Source: Leptodontidium sp. MPI-SDFR-AT-0119 (lineage: Eukaryota > Ascomycota > Leotiomycetes > Helotiales > Leptodontidiaceae). From it: a stretch of DNA of 64,000 nt. This document shows, in pieces, positions 12,623 to 24,843 of this stretch (positions are counted from its first letter, which is position 1; each line of letters starts with the position of its first letter). A model generated the notes under the pieces. That model was not told the DNA's origin and did not search any database. It saw only the letters and a program-made list of their open reading frames with translations. The DNA is taken from positions 2,728,001 to 2,792,000 of the forward strand of contig JAHLEZ010000004.1 of assembly GCA_020726505.1 (NCBI GenBank). Direction: 5' to 3'. Position numbers and translations under genes: made by a program.

Positions 12623-14927
12623 GGTGTCGATGTTAAAAAAAAAGTCTTGAAAGTATTATGATTTTGATGTGGGGGAAATTGAGGCGCATTGAGGATGCTA
12701 CCTTTGATCGTGATTCAAGGCGGCAGGTACATATTTACTTGTAACAGAGGTGGATGCCTAATTTTGAGATCAAGGGTCAGGTGCAGGCGGTCCTGGTAAG
12801 CGCTTGATATAAACCGCTCAGAGGTGCATGAAGAACAAGGGGAGCAAAATACTATTTAGGGTTTCTATCACTTGTGGTAATCGATATCCGGCGCTTCTTT
12901 TTCATATCCCTCAGGTGCTCACCTAACCAAACATTGCACATTGTACAAACGAAAGTGAAGCATTTTCTCAACATTACAAGGGTGTAGTCGCAACGTTGCA
13001 TCCCTCTCTCCCCTGTTCCTAGGCAGGGCTGTGCGCAGGTGAATGTATACTACCTGTCTTGGATTCCCTTTTTTATCATCGCTTTTCGTAGAATTCGAAT
13101 GATTGATTGAGTTTTAGTCAGCGAAGTTTGAAGGATTTGTTTACTACCTTGTCAAGGGTGGTGGTATAAATGCAGGTCTTTGCGCACCAGGACATGCCTC
13201 TGAGCATACAAACGGACGTCCGGATTCTCTCTGCATGGCTTGGAACAATGAGGGGTTCTGAGATCGGGAGAATTTTTTTATTTTTTATTTTTTTTAAGTG
13301 GATGAAAGGGTTCTGGCGTTTTGTTTTGGAAGCTTGAGAAGGAAGTGAGGAATTGAAAAGCTGTGAGGTAAAGGATTGTGTTTGAAAACAGCAAGAGAAG
13401 GTGGGGGGATGACGTACTGTGGGAGAGGTGGCAGTGAATGACAGCAATAGCTTCCTATCTCCCTGTGCTTGTGAAGAGAATGGAATTTTCCGCGTTTACA
13501 TTAGTTATACATATGGAGCGGCCGAGTACAAGTAGAGGATGGTCTACATTTTAGCAGTTGGGTTTAAATCGGTTGGAATCGGTGGCAAGCTAAGTCAGAT
13601 GATGTGAAGATCCCAGAATCTTTGCTGTTACGTTGGGGCTTGATATCTCGCAGAGTCGGCGGGTGTTATCTATCCCCTTAACTGCCATAAACACACTTTT
13701 TCAGGGGGTTACCTTGAACTACAGGGCCAGAGTGCGGGGCATAGCAACAACCAGCGTGCAAACTTTGGTGTTCTCGATTAAATTTAGGGTCTCGCTACAG
13801 GGGCTTACAGGCTACCGAAAAGCGTGTTTCTGGTGGCAGTTAAAGGGATAGGATGTTATTTATGTGTCAGGGACGGAGTCCATTTCTTTGTTGTATAACT
13901 TTTTGTTGTCAAGCATCGTTTCATTGTCGATTATTGGATCCCTTGGCTTCTCTCTCATTCATATTTCTGGTTAGATGGTGGTCTTCTCAGCACTGACATG
14001 GGCTCCTGGTGACGAATGTACGTGACTTGAAACTTGAAACATGGGAGACGAACGCAGCACTCACATGGCATAAGCTGCGTGTAGTAGCATATTGTTCATA
14101 CTAAACTAATAAATGTACGAGGAGTGCTCTATGTACTTACTGTTCTCGAGGTGGATGGAAGAATTAGGAAAAGAATGTTTGGTTGGTTGTTAAGCGAGAA
14201 AATAAGGGCCATATTCTCGGTGAGCAAAGCAATTCGACATATAATACTTAGTCACTACATAGATCTGTATCAGAATGCTCATACGTTTCAATTTTGGAAT
14301 ACGAATGGCTGGTTGACAGGTACTCCAAGGGCAAGGTTTGATTTAGGTACGGAAGGGAATGGGGTAGAAGCGGCAGGAGGGTGAAAAGTGAATTAATTAT
14401 TCCTTATATCGTCATTTGTGCTGGCCACCTACAAGATCAGCTTGCGCTGCATCCGGAATTAAAGCAAGTTGTTCAAACTCAAGTTTTCGGAAACTTCACA
14501 GAGTCTACAAAGAGACCATTTCAAAGCAGGACGATGGATTAGCAACATTGTAAATAAAACGCAAGAATATAGTCATAGTATGACTTGTGATGCATCTTGC
14601 ACGCTCGAGGGGTTTATACGTACAGTTCTCATGATTTTCTTTCTTTCTTGTTGCTCTCACTCCTTCGACTAGTGTCGAATTCTTTGGGTTGAGTAATTTG
14701 GTACAAATGCCCCTTCATTTCTTTGAAAGGGTACATGCTCATTGAAAATGAAGCTGGAGAACGAGGTGTCCGACTGCTATAATGACTTGCCGTTGTCGTT
14801 TCCAGACCTATAATTCCATAATTCCTCTTGGATAACATCTAGCAGCTTCACCACCAACTCAACAGGGTCTACAACGTTACATGTAAACATTTATTCCTAG
14901 AAAATGTCTTCGGTATGTCTCTGGATT
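12623..14927. other. 2.3-kb stretch with no recognisable gene
   Basis: Only short, unsupported open frames occur here. The sequence is moderately AT-rich, with an A/T run near 13273-13298. I see no tRNA, repeat family or transposon signature. Confidence 0.4.
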
Positions 14928-16234
14928 CTACAGATTCGCCAAAATCAAGTCAACTTCCTCATCTGCAGCCTCCAGAATATGCTCAGGCCGATATTGCGCT
15001 TTCCATCCGATTTTAGCACCATGTTCAGGAGTGAATGTGCACCTAAATTGGCATCAGCTGTTGCAGACCCAAACGAACGAAGAGCTAGGGCACTTACGAT
15101 CCACCCAACTGAACCACAACCATTTCTTTTGGGCATCCTATCCCGGCAGCCATTTTTTCTAGATAGGCATCCGTAGCCTTCTCAACAGTTGCATTTCCAA
15201 TGACCCCTCGCCTAGCAAGAGCTTCAGCCATAGCGGCATAAATGTCATCCCACGCAACACTGCCAGGTGAAGCAAGGAAGTATCCGCTTTTACCAGAACC
15301 GATGTCCTCTCCTGCAAGAATTCCGCGAAGAATTCGAATGTACAATGTCGAGTTGTCACTAATGTGACACACAGGCCAGGTCTGAGAACACTTAGTAGAA
15401 GTCGCATACAAAGCTTAGAGATGTAACGCTTACTGGTCGCTGCTTGTTCGGTGAGTAGACACCGCCTGCTGCCTTGGCAGCTTTGACAATCGCAACTGTT
15501 TGCTTGGAGATTGGGTTTCCGAATCCTTCGCTCTTGCCATCTAAGTACAAAAGGTCAACAAAAGATGGCGTTTCTGGAGATAATACATACAAACGATGCA
15601 CGGCGCAAAGATATAAGCCTTCACCCCCATCGCTTCAGCGAGCTCAATGATGGCATTGTTCGTTTCAACAGCCTACCTAATGTTAGCTAATCGTCGCATT
15701 TACCTCAAGTATATCCGCAAACCTCTTGCATATATCCAAATGGGTCTTTCTGCTCTTTTTGAACCTCATATAGATCCGGTCTCGTATCCAACAAAGGCCC
15801 ATCCGTTGGCGCACCAGCAAGACCAGAGAAGATCTTGGCGCCGGAAGTCTAGAAATTTTAGCACTACTCGAAACACACCTCACAACTCAGAATTCATGAC
15901 TCACATGTAGGAAATGCACATCTTTTCCAGTTGCCTTCCTAACTTCAGCAAGTGCATTGATGAACATCGCCTGCGAGTCCTTCTTCAACGCATCAATCAG
16001 GAAGAAGACGATGGTAATGCCGTTCTTGACGATTGCGTCATGCACTTCCGCTTGGTTATTGACTGCGAACTTGAGAGGCTCGGCACCGTATTTCTTGACT
16101 GCATCGGCTTGTGCATCGGTGCGAACAAGGGCGTAGAGTTTCTCATAAGAGTGCAAATTGGATCCCGGCAGACGGGCGAGCAAGTCGCCGCCGAGGTAAC
16201 CAGATGCACCAGTAATGAGAACGCGGTGAGCCAT
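14928..16234 (-). CDS. NAD(P)-binding epimerase/dehydratase-like oxidoreductase
   Basis: Six exons on the minus strand: 16234-15905, 15848-15723, 15672-15591, 15540-15434, 15381-15098 and 15042-14928. The introns are 50-56 nt and every junction keeps frame; the product is 347 aa. The N-terminus is a Rossmann fold with the glycine motif TGASGYLGG (residues 8-16). The body fits extended-SDR/NAD-dependent epimerase proteins: a YG-K-like motif across an exon junction (VYGKSEGFGNP) and a C-terminal ARRGVIGNATVEKA segment. The substrate cannot be inferred. The next genes on the same strand are an MFS transporter and a Zn(2)Cys(6) regulator, so it may act in the same small pathway. Confidence 0.75.
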
Positions 16235-17881
16235 CGTGAGATTTAGGTGTCCAAGGGGAGAAAATAAGAGATTTGGAGTGCTTGGCTATTGAGAAGCTGA
16301 TTTCTGGAAACATGTGCTTATATAGAAGCGCGAAGTTAGTCATATTACGAACCAGAGGAAGTTGATCTGCGAGCCGTTGAGCGGGGCCGGCTGTCCGTTC
16401 CCAGCCATTTATGTTCACCTTTGTGAAATGTCCTTTACGAAACAACACTAGTATTGAGCAACAAGTCGACTTTTTTTTCTTTGGATTTGTCATCTGCACA
16501 CATAATCAATTCAATTTATGTTATCGTCTTCATGAAAGATCGAAATCTGCCATACTGTCTCGTAAGAATTTCAAGGGAAGCCATGCATTGCGTCATGAGA
16601 AAGTTGGATGTACCCACGAAACAAATAAAATTTGAAAAGAAACGATGTCGAATAGCCAGGCATACAAGAAAGAATCTAGTGTAAGGAGAGAAGAGATTGG
16701 AATCATAGGCGAAATTTTACACAGTGAACTGCGGAAGATTGTGTCCGGCAGTTGGGGGGCGGGGTTATCAAGAGAGGGTATGATGGAATGATCATGAAGT
16801 GAGTGTTTGGTTGTCTGCCAGGAACTATAATTCGTGGATTGACAAATTCCATTAACTTTACTAAGAAAATATGCAAGGAGTATTGAAGCAATGAATAATG
16901 AGTTTCAAGATTTCTGGTTGTTCCGCGCTGCCATGGAATTCGAACCACCCATGATTCTTCCCCCGCCCACACCCGCTCTGTCACTAATACTAGAACCTTG
17001 AACCCAGATGACATAATCCGGCTCTATGGTTTAATTGAAGTAGGCACGGGAGATTACTACAACACAATCATGATGGCAAGGGGGCAACCACCCAAACACC
17101 TGCCACAACCCACGAAGCAATGAAGGCGCATCAAATAATGAGGCGCAACTAATAGAGAGCTAGCGAGTGACATGCAAATAATGCACCGAATCGGGCTTCT
17201 TACGTCTGGATAATAAGTTGCGGCTGCATCAGGCTGCGCAAACTGTAGTCATCGCTGGCCGTAGAAAGAGAGTAGTTGAGGCTGCGTCCACCGTTGTCCC
17301 AAGATCAGAAGAGGCTCCTCCATCTTCCACTTGTTGTGTCTGAAGAATCCACCAAACATTGTCCATCGATTATCACATCATTCTAGTCGCATTAGCTTCG
17401 CTAAGCTTCGTCTCGGTTAGCAGGGTAAGAAAGGGGCGGCTCGCGAGTCGGCTCGCAACCAGGCGATGTAATTTGTGGGAGCTTGGGTGCAAAAACACCG
17501 TTTGTGATGCGAGAGAAATCAGATGGGTGCTATCAGTTGATTGGGGAATGCCATATTCATGGACTGATGAGCGGAGAACTGTTTTTTTCTTCCAAATTTC
17601 CATGAGAGGCTTCGAGATATTGTATTGAACTGATAGAGAAACGTCCTTCGTATCGTTGGCTGATTCTATGTTGCCCTAACTTATAAGATTCGACAGCGAA
17701 GCTGCCCGCTCCTCCCTTGCTCATTTCCCTTGGCCGTTCTCAGGCTATTTTAAGTTTCTCATATCGGGTTCCCTATTCGTCTAAATGCACTTCTTCATGA
17801 CTTTGTACGTACAGCACAATACGTTTAATTCGCAATTCATCTCAAAGCAGTTGGACAACCATTTCTCCAGTGGTCCATCCT
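16235..17881. other. 1.6-kb intergenic region, no supported gene
   Basis: Promoter side of the oxidoreductase and 3' side of the MFS gene. I checked one tRNA-like B-box string near 16923-16934 (minus) and rejected it for lack of an A box and acceptor stem. Nothing else can be supported. Confidence 0.4.
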
Positions 17882-19688
17882 TCATCTATCCTCCTCTTTC
17901 CCCAAAGACTTCTCGACCCATATTTGCATTTCCAACCCTCGCTTGGCTATCAAGAGGACAATCAAACCTGCCAGTGTCACAAGAATTGCCACTGTCGACG
18001 GTCAAATTTCGTATCGCTCAAGATATGAAGGGTGACTTACAGATAGTGAAGGCCCATCCGACCCCAATCGCGTCGATAGCAGGAACTATAACTGCTGTGC
18101 TTCCTGCACCAAAAATGTATTGAATCACATATTTCCCACTGATGACCTCTGACCTTTTGTATGGCAAGACCTCTGAAAGACTGCGGTCAGCGGAAAATCT
18201 GGAAGAGAGACGGTGAAAGAGAAACAGAAGACTTTCTTACCAGCAGTATACGTGTTCAACCCGTTGAAACTCCCCATCAACCCCGCACCAGCTACGAAAC
18301 TCATGATCACTGGAACCACCATACCGCCCACCTCTTGCTTCAACGTCCACCCGAAGGTCAGAGATGCACCAGGGACCACCAGCAGCATAGCCACCAGCCC
18401 GCTATTTAATCGATCTTGGGGTAACCGCACACCTTTTCTTTTCAACATGTAGTTCCGAACCGTTCGGTCTGAGAATTGACCACCAACGATACTACCGAGG
18501 AGGAACCCCGCTCCGGGCGCAATGTAGAAGAGACCGCTGATTAGGGGTGTAGTGAGATGGAAGCGCGGGTTGATGATTTCGCGGATCGAAGATAGAAGTC
18601 CGTATTGTAGTGTAGAGAGGAGACCACATGCGATGTCCTGTTCATGCTGGGTAAGTTTACCAGTTGTGCGCTCTCCCCATTTCATTGGTGGAGAGAATAT
18701 GTAAGGACTTACTGCAAGTATGACATTTGGATAAACTAGTGGCCTTAGAAGTCTCATAGGATTGAACAGCGATCGAATATCCTCCATGGATAAAGAGCGA
18801 GGCTTTTCATCGCTACTCGACTGGTGTTTTGAAGTTTGACGAATGTCTGGAACGAAGAGCATGGACGCGATGAGTCCTGCGGCTATCATCCCAACTTGAA
18901 CCCAGTAGATAGCTCGCCAAGTTGTATATGTGACGATGACTCCGCCGATGATAGGACCTGTTTTCCTTGTCAATACGATGCTGCTATGCTATGAAGGTTT
19001 GAAAAAAAAAACAAATCTCGAAGCTCACTTACCAATGGCAGGTCCACTGACCGTTGCTGCCAGAAAACAACCAACAGCACGCCCTCTTAGGATCTGCTAA
19101 TGTTAGCAAGAGGATTTACATGCCCCCTAACTACTGGTATTCGAAGTCCCGGCCTGAGTTGAGAACTTGACGACTTACAGGTTCAAAAATATCGGCTAGA
19201 ATAGTTTGACCAACGACCATGAAGAGAGTTCCCTCCAAAGCCGACAGCGTTCTCATACCCACAAAGACTCCCAAGTTCGGGGCCAAAGCAGTCCCGATCG
19301 AACATCCCAAAAATATCACCAGGGCCACATTGTAAGCTTTCCGCCTCCCAAACACTTCAACCAATGGACCGGTTATAAATGATGAAAATCCCATTGCGAG
19401 GAGGAAACCTGCATTGGTGATATTAAGAGTTGACACTGAAGTGTTGAACTCTGCACCGATTTCGGGTGTTGCTGGGAGGAGAGAGGTTGTTGAATATGTT
19501 GCGACCAAAGCCATCCATGATACGGTGGCCAGTACCAGGTACTTCCGCCATGTTGGAAGAGAGCAGTGCGGTGTTGGTATATGCGGCTGCGTGGGAATTG
19601 TTTGTTCGAGGTCGAAAACAGATGTGCCTGGAGTCGAGAATGCCGAGACGGTCAGCGAAGCCGAAGTGGCTGGATTCTGTGAAGCCAT
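17882..19688 (-). CDS. MFS transporter, DHA1-type drug/proton antiporter
   Basis: Six exons: 19688-19179, 19093-19033, 18957-18713, 18637-18241, 18172-18041 and 17991-17882; the product is 484 aa. One intron (18638-18712) is a multiple of three and leaves the frame open, but it has a GTAAGT donor and an AACAG acceptor, and the family sequence is continuous only when it is removed. The chain has about 12 hydrophobic segments, a hydrophilic N-terminus of about 50 residues, the MFS loop-2 signature [12 protein letters not shown], and the DHA1-like motif SGPAIGPIIGG created by splicing exons 2 and 3. Members export drugs or small metabolites across the plasma membrane. It sits directly downstream of a Zn(2)Cys(6) regulator on the same strand. 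Confidence 0.85.
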
Positions 19689-20115
19689 AGCGTAGGAGAC
19701 AGCGACGAGATTGGAAACATATGAGCGGTTGGAAAGTTAGATACGAGAAGCGGCAGGCAAGGTTCTTTTAAGCAGCAACGATGAAAATTTGAAGAGTCAC
19801 ATATTTCGTCGATGTGGATGCTGGAATTTCATATTCGGCGTCGTGGAATTTTCCCGAATCCACTTTGCACACTGTCCACAACCACTCCTCCATCGGTTTT
19901 CGGGGTGGGACAAACCTATTTTTGAAGGTTTGAATGCCACAAAATTAGCCCACCTTGTACATTACGGACGACTGTGTATATAGATCTCCGTAGGTGCTTA
20001 ACATTATCACTTGCATTATCGAAGATTCGAACGTGGATACAACCCGACGAACGAATTTCCGATCCTCGAAATTTTCCATTGTGCTCTGTACTCGCCGTGA
20101 ATTTCAAAGGGGATT

Positions 20116-22414
20116 CTACTCTGTCCACTGAGGAGTGTTCCAGAAGTAAAGTGCGCTGCTTGCATCTCCTGACATTTCAGATGGATTCAAAAGACCGAGG
20201 TCGAAGTCTGACTGTGCAAGGAAATTTTGCATCGTGGGTTCCAAGAACGCCATCTCGGTCGTAAACCCCCCTGGAGCGTTTCTCATAGACGCATTCATGC
20301 CGCTACCAAATGCTGTTGAGATGTCTCCATTCTCTGCGGTTAAGGAAAGCGCAGAATCTACAACTCCAGCTCCACTGGCATCCCCGCTGCTATGATCGGG
20401 ATTTCGCCGAGCCTTGTAAATCTCGAAGCTCCGCTTGACTTCTTCCAAATTCTTTGAAAACTCGGCCGCTGTCAAATTGCCGTCGCCACTCATGCATCGA
20501 AGGATTTGGGCGGCAGTTTCAAAGGCTTCCATGTCGCTCGTCGCGCTTTCGGTGGCGATCAAACTCGACATGAGCAGAACCATCGCCGAAGAGAATAAAT
20601 ACTGGACGTTGAAATAGCCGAATATGGGTAAAGAGCCGCTCGTCCATTGATGGATTATCAATGAATGGGAGTGCTTGGCAGCATGGATACAAGCTTCTGC
20701 TAGTGTCAAAGCTGCTTGGGACACTCCGTCTTTGCTCCCTTGTCTATCGGGAACATGATTGCTCATTTGGGTAAGAACCCGGAGAAGCATGGGACGAGTC
20801 GTAAGGATGACGATCTGAAACATCAGCAAGTCTCAATGCTTCTAGGAATAATCAAAGACCTACTTGGTTGAACGAAAGATGCAAAGACACGATATATTTG
20901 GGATTTATCAGACCAGATTCCTCAGAATTCAACCTCAAATGCTCTGGAAGCGTTTCCACCCACGCTTTGAGTGACTTCAACAGCTGTTGGACTCGTTGGA
21001 GAAAGGTTTCTTTGTACTTCTTTCTGCTGTAAGTCTTGGTGATGACTTCCCCAGCGATTCGCGCCAAGTTGACACTTGCAGTTGCGTAGTCAGTATCTGG
21101 GAATTGCTCATCATGAAGCTCCTTGGGAGAGATCGTGGTTGGCATGTCAAGATGGACATCCTCGTCCAGAATTGAGTTTGGGATCCCCATCTTTGATCCC
21201 CACATTCGATCAAAGATATAAATCGTCCACCAAATTCGCACTCGGTGTTCACGCTCGACGGGATCAACAACTTGAGATGCGCCGATATTATGGTTCATTC
21301 CAATGACAAGTGCGTGCCGCATTGCACTGCCGATTAACAAAAACGCATGATGCCGTCGGTTCAGGGAGTACGAAAACAATGACTTCAGCTAATGTTAGCG
21401 TGTTTCAGGATAGTAAAATAGCGGAACCTTACAAGTAGTAGAAGATTCTCTATGTGCGTGATAGTGGGCCGCTCTGGAAGGATTTGAATGAGAGCAAGCG
21501 ATTTTGCGTAGTAATTCACACCCGGGACTTGTCCAGTTGATGAGTTTGACCTTATGGAGTAGACTTCTCCAAGGGCAAACAGTGTGAAGAACTTGCACTT
21601 GTTTACTGGAGCGTCGAAGTTTCGAGTTTCGTATGTATCTTTCAGAGCTTCAAAAGTTGATTTGCGACACATCATGTGGTAAACTCTGCCTGCTTGATGG
21701 AAAGCAACTTTTAAAAGCAGAGTTGCGTGCGTGAAACTCGGCCACGGAACATCCACGGTACTTAATTCCGATAGTGCTGCCTCTGACATATATTCTGTTC
21801 GAGAAATATGTGCAGCTACCGTATTGCCAGTGAGGAAACGCCGCAAGCGAGTCGCAAATGCTGTACAAGCCGCCTCGCCGACATAAATTGGGGGCGCAAT
21901 GGGGTCGTATCTTTGAAACCAAGCTTGGTCGCCAATTATGGGGTTCCGCCGAGACTGGTCCGGATCTGTGTGGTCTCTCCTAGAGGTATGTTCAATCTCT
22001 GGAGGAGCATCACGTGCCGGCGAGGGAGGTCGGTCTCTCAGCCGCTCATTCTCAGCTAACAGTTGATCAATATAACTATCACGGTAGAGTTAGTCCTAAG
22101 TCAGTGATATCAAGAGCCTGGGCCTCAATTCTGGCCAAATTTTACCTTTGGCTGACGGTAATCTTTCTATCACGTGCCTGATATTGACAATCGTTGCCGA
22201 AACCAGCTTGCGCGCATTTGGCACATGGACGCTCTCCCGAGCATTTAATCTTTTGAGCGTGGCATCTTTGACAACTATCTGAATAGTCAGCACTGACAAT
22301 CTTTCATCAGATCTTGAACTGCACTTACGCCACCTTTTTCCGAGGTCGTTTGGCAGCCGGCGGCGATGATGGATCTTCGCTGGGGCTAGAGAGCGGTCGT
22401 TTGTCGGCCATCAT
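20116..22414 (-). CDS. Zn(2)Cys(6) transcription factor with fungal-specific TF domain
   Basis: Five exons: 22414-22329, 22274-22146, 22075-21433, 21388-20864 and 20814-20116; 693 aa. The zinc cluster lies at C30, C33, C40, C46, C49 and C58 (CQRCHAQKIKC then CAKC), preceded by a basic stretch KRPRKK. The first intron must end at the ATAG acceptor (exon 2 begins at 22274); other acceptors lose the frame. A linker/dimerisation helix follows (YIDQLLAENERLRD). The middle holds the fungal TF regulatory domain (CRKSTFEALKDTYE, GEVYSIRS, MRHALVIGMNHN, RVRIWWTIYIFDRMWGSKMG). The C-terminus is acidic and low in structure. Its neighbours suggest control of the adjacent MFS and oxidoreductase genes, an inference from position only. 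Confidence 0.85.
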
Positions 22415-23589
22415 TAGGAGGAACGGTGAGATCGTTTCAAAGGCCGAGTATAAGGGAATGAAAGTTCTGTGGTGAGGGGTTTGTGAGATTCAACGGTCGT
22501 GGATCTTCATTGCCGGCGAGATTTCATTTGACCGGTTCTCGCTTCCACTTTTCTTAGTCGTCCCGGCATGTGTCCCCGAATTGTTTTGTCAAAGCTCCAC
22601 TTTCTTAGCAGCATCCGATATCGGTCCTAAACAGGGGGAAACTCATAAAAGTTCCGTTGTATTTCCATGAAGGAAAAAAGGAAGGGTAGATATGTTGAGT
22701 TGTGTAAATGATCAACTACGAAAATTATCCCACGTCTTGGCTCGCTACCCCTTTGTCGCTTATCACATGGCCACAAAACATCCCTCATTTGTTTTGGATG
22801 CCCGAAGCCACTTGGGGCCAACACAGTTTAGCCCTTCACCCCAAAATCAAAACTAAAAATCAAAAGGCTGCCTGGCTACTATTTCACTGGTTCTAAATAT
22901 CCTCGAACGGTTTACAATTTTGAGTATACCTTCTATGCCTCACGCTTGGTATCCCTGAAAGGGAAACGAACACCTCTTGAAGATTCCTCCCACTCGTCAT
23001 AATATTATTTAGCACAGGAGTGAGTAGCTTTTGAGCCTATCAATGGGACAGAGTACTCGGATATTTCGGGGGCAAAAGTTATATTTGAGAAAAAGTTGAG
23101 ACGATGGAGATGTCGAATCGCAGAAACAAAATCAAAGGGACCGTGTGATGAGACAGGACTGGTTCACAAGCTTACTGCAGAGTTTAAGATTTGCTGATGA
23201 CAGTCAAGTAAAATAACAGTGCGACTGCTTTTCCTTCGTTGCGTCGACATCAGCTGGCAATGGTGGTGCTTTTTGGCGAGAAGTGCTCCTTCCCTGGCGA
23301 CTTGTGAACCACACCGACAAGTTTATCTCCTTTCTTTGTTCCCGCAAAACAATTCCTGTTTCCATCACTTTGGCCACAATTCTTCTAGATCTGGCACAGC
23401 CTAGAAATGCCTCTTCCGATTTCTCAACAATCCATTCTCCTCACTATTCCAAAGCACAAACTATGGAGACCAGCGATCATGATGAGTATCGCTTCGCACC
23501 TATACATGCGATTGGGACCGGCCTGGGGGAACCTCTAAATCTCTGTATTTATTTGCATCTTGATCAACATTATCGGAATTGGCTCGTCA
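22415..23589. other. Intergenic; possible stop-interrupted N-terminal extension
   Basis: Promoter region between the divergent Zn(2)Cys(6) gene and the charged orphan gene. From ATG 23479 the frame of the orphan gene is open except for one TAA at 23536-23538, and it would encode a hydrophobic segment (ISVFICILINIIGIG) just before the orphan's first usable ATG. No intron that removes the stop is evident. Confidence 0.35.
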
Positions 23590-24528
23590 ATGGAGTGGCG
23601 TGATGAGCAATTCAACAATTGGCTCATTCAGCACTTCCAGAGGCTCCGGGAACACCTGTACAAGATGACGGAGAAGTATGAGGATGCTAAAAACGACATA
23701 GCAGAAGTTGAGTGGGTCTGCAAGGCCATGGAACTCGAGAGTCTTCTTTCATATCCACACGAGCATACAACGAGCTGCGCGAAGAACTGTCCGCTGAGGC
23801 ATTGCGATATTTTCATAGTCTTTGGAGAGGACCGAACAGGATTTGTCCCACCAAGATTCAAGGCGAATAGGCAGGCTGGCAAGGAAATCGATAGCTCAAG
23901 TGTGGCTGAGTACACAGGCCCGTACACCGAAACCGATACAACTGATGCAGAGGATGCTGGTCCAGAGGATAAACGCGAGACCTCGATTCCCGGGGAGAAT
24001 CAGAGCAAGCAAAATTCTGGTACTCAGCCCTTCGAGAAATCACATGAGAGACAAGAAGAAGGCCCCGGTCAAGGAAATGGTGACATGAACAAGCCGAAGT
24101 CGACTGAGATCAACTCCGACAATCGTTCTGAGACAGATAGAAAGGAAGATAATCAACGGCCAAATGTAAGCATGGAGAATGAAAGACCGGACAACGAAAG
24201 AAGAAGTGCTGAGGCAAAATTGAATCGTGTGATTGACCAGATGTGGCAAGAAGAAACTGAAGAAGAGGAGCGTCTGAAAAGTATCGAAGCCGACGAAAAC
24301 AACAAAGGCAAATCAGCAGTCACGAAATCTGAAACACAGCATTCAGTCGCTGCTAGGGCGGAACATTCCCCTGAATTGAAAGATGAAGTGGACCGTGGAA
24401 AATCTGTGGCTGCGGAATCTCGAGAGAACGTAGGAGATGCTCATACAGCAGAGCTTGAAAAGGCTCCCAGTTCACCAAAAGTCAAAGGTCCGACCCCACA
24501 GAAGAAGAAAGCAAAGAAAAAGTGGTGA
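23590..24528 (+). CDS. Charged low-complexity orphan protein, 312 aa
   Basis: Single-exon frame from ATG 23590 to the stop at 24528. The first 90 residues are helical and could fold (EQFNNWLIQHFQRLREHLYK, then a cysteine-containing segment CAKNCPLRHC). The rest is rich in E, K, D, S, N and Q, without a known domain, and ends in a lysine-rich tail (KKKAKKKW) that could be a nuclear or nucleolar signal. I do not recognise the family and it may be lineage-specific. The same frame continues upstream with a hydrophobic stretch behind one stop codon, so the true N-terminus is uncertain. Confidence 0.5.
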   Translation: MEWRDEQFNNWLIQHFQRLREHLYKMTEKYEDAKNDIAEVEWVCKAMELESLLSYPHEHTTSCAKNCPLRHCDIFIVFGEDRTGFVPPRFKANRQAGKEIDSSSVAEYTGPYTETDTTDAEDAGPEDKRETSIPGENQSKQNSGTQPFEKSHERQEEGPGQGNGDMNKPKSTEINSDNRSETDRKEDNQRPNVSMENERPDNERRSAEAKLNRVIDQMWQEETEEEERLKSIEADENNKGKSAVTKSETQHSVAARAEHSPELKDEVDRGKSVAAESRENVGDAHTAELEKAPSSPKVKGPTPQKKKAKKKW

Positions 24529-24843
24529 TGCGTAAGAGAATGCGCACATGTAGGGTGAGACTGTGTCCTCGATTCATTTGCTTCGGAGGTGTAATGGAGA
24601 TACTGGGTTTGGAGGGCGACTGCGTAAGTTGAGAGTATAATATGGGATCATGCCAGACACATCATTCAATTGTATAGATAGCCTTCATCCAAACTCTACA
24701 TTGATATGCATACAAACAGTAGAAGGGAGATAAATAGATATACTTCGAGGAATAGAAATCCCATTCTTGCCATGTTCAAACCCTTGAAAGCGAGATTACC
24801 CTTGCCATAGTGGACAAATCTTTCTTTAGTCCAGCCTGTATCT

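Noticed and set aside
16900..17010. Possible tRNA on the minus strand (GGTTCGAATTCC)
   Set aside because: No A box, no acceptor stem and no plausible anticodon arm.
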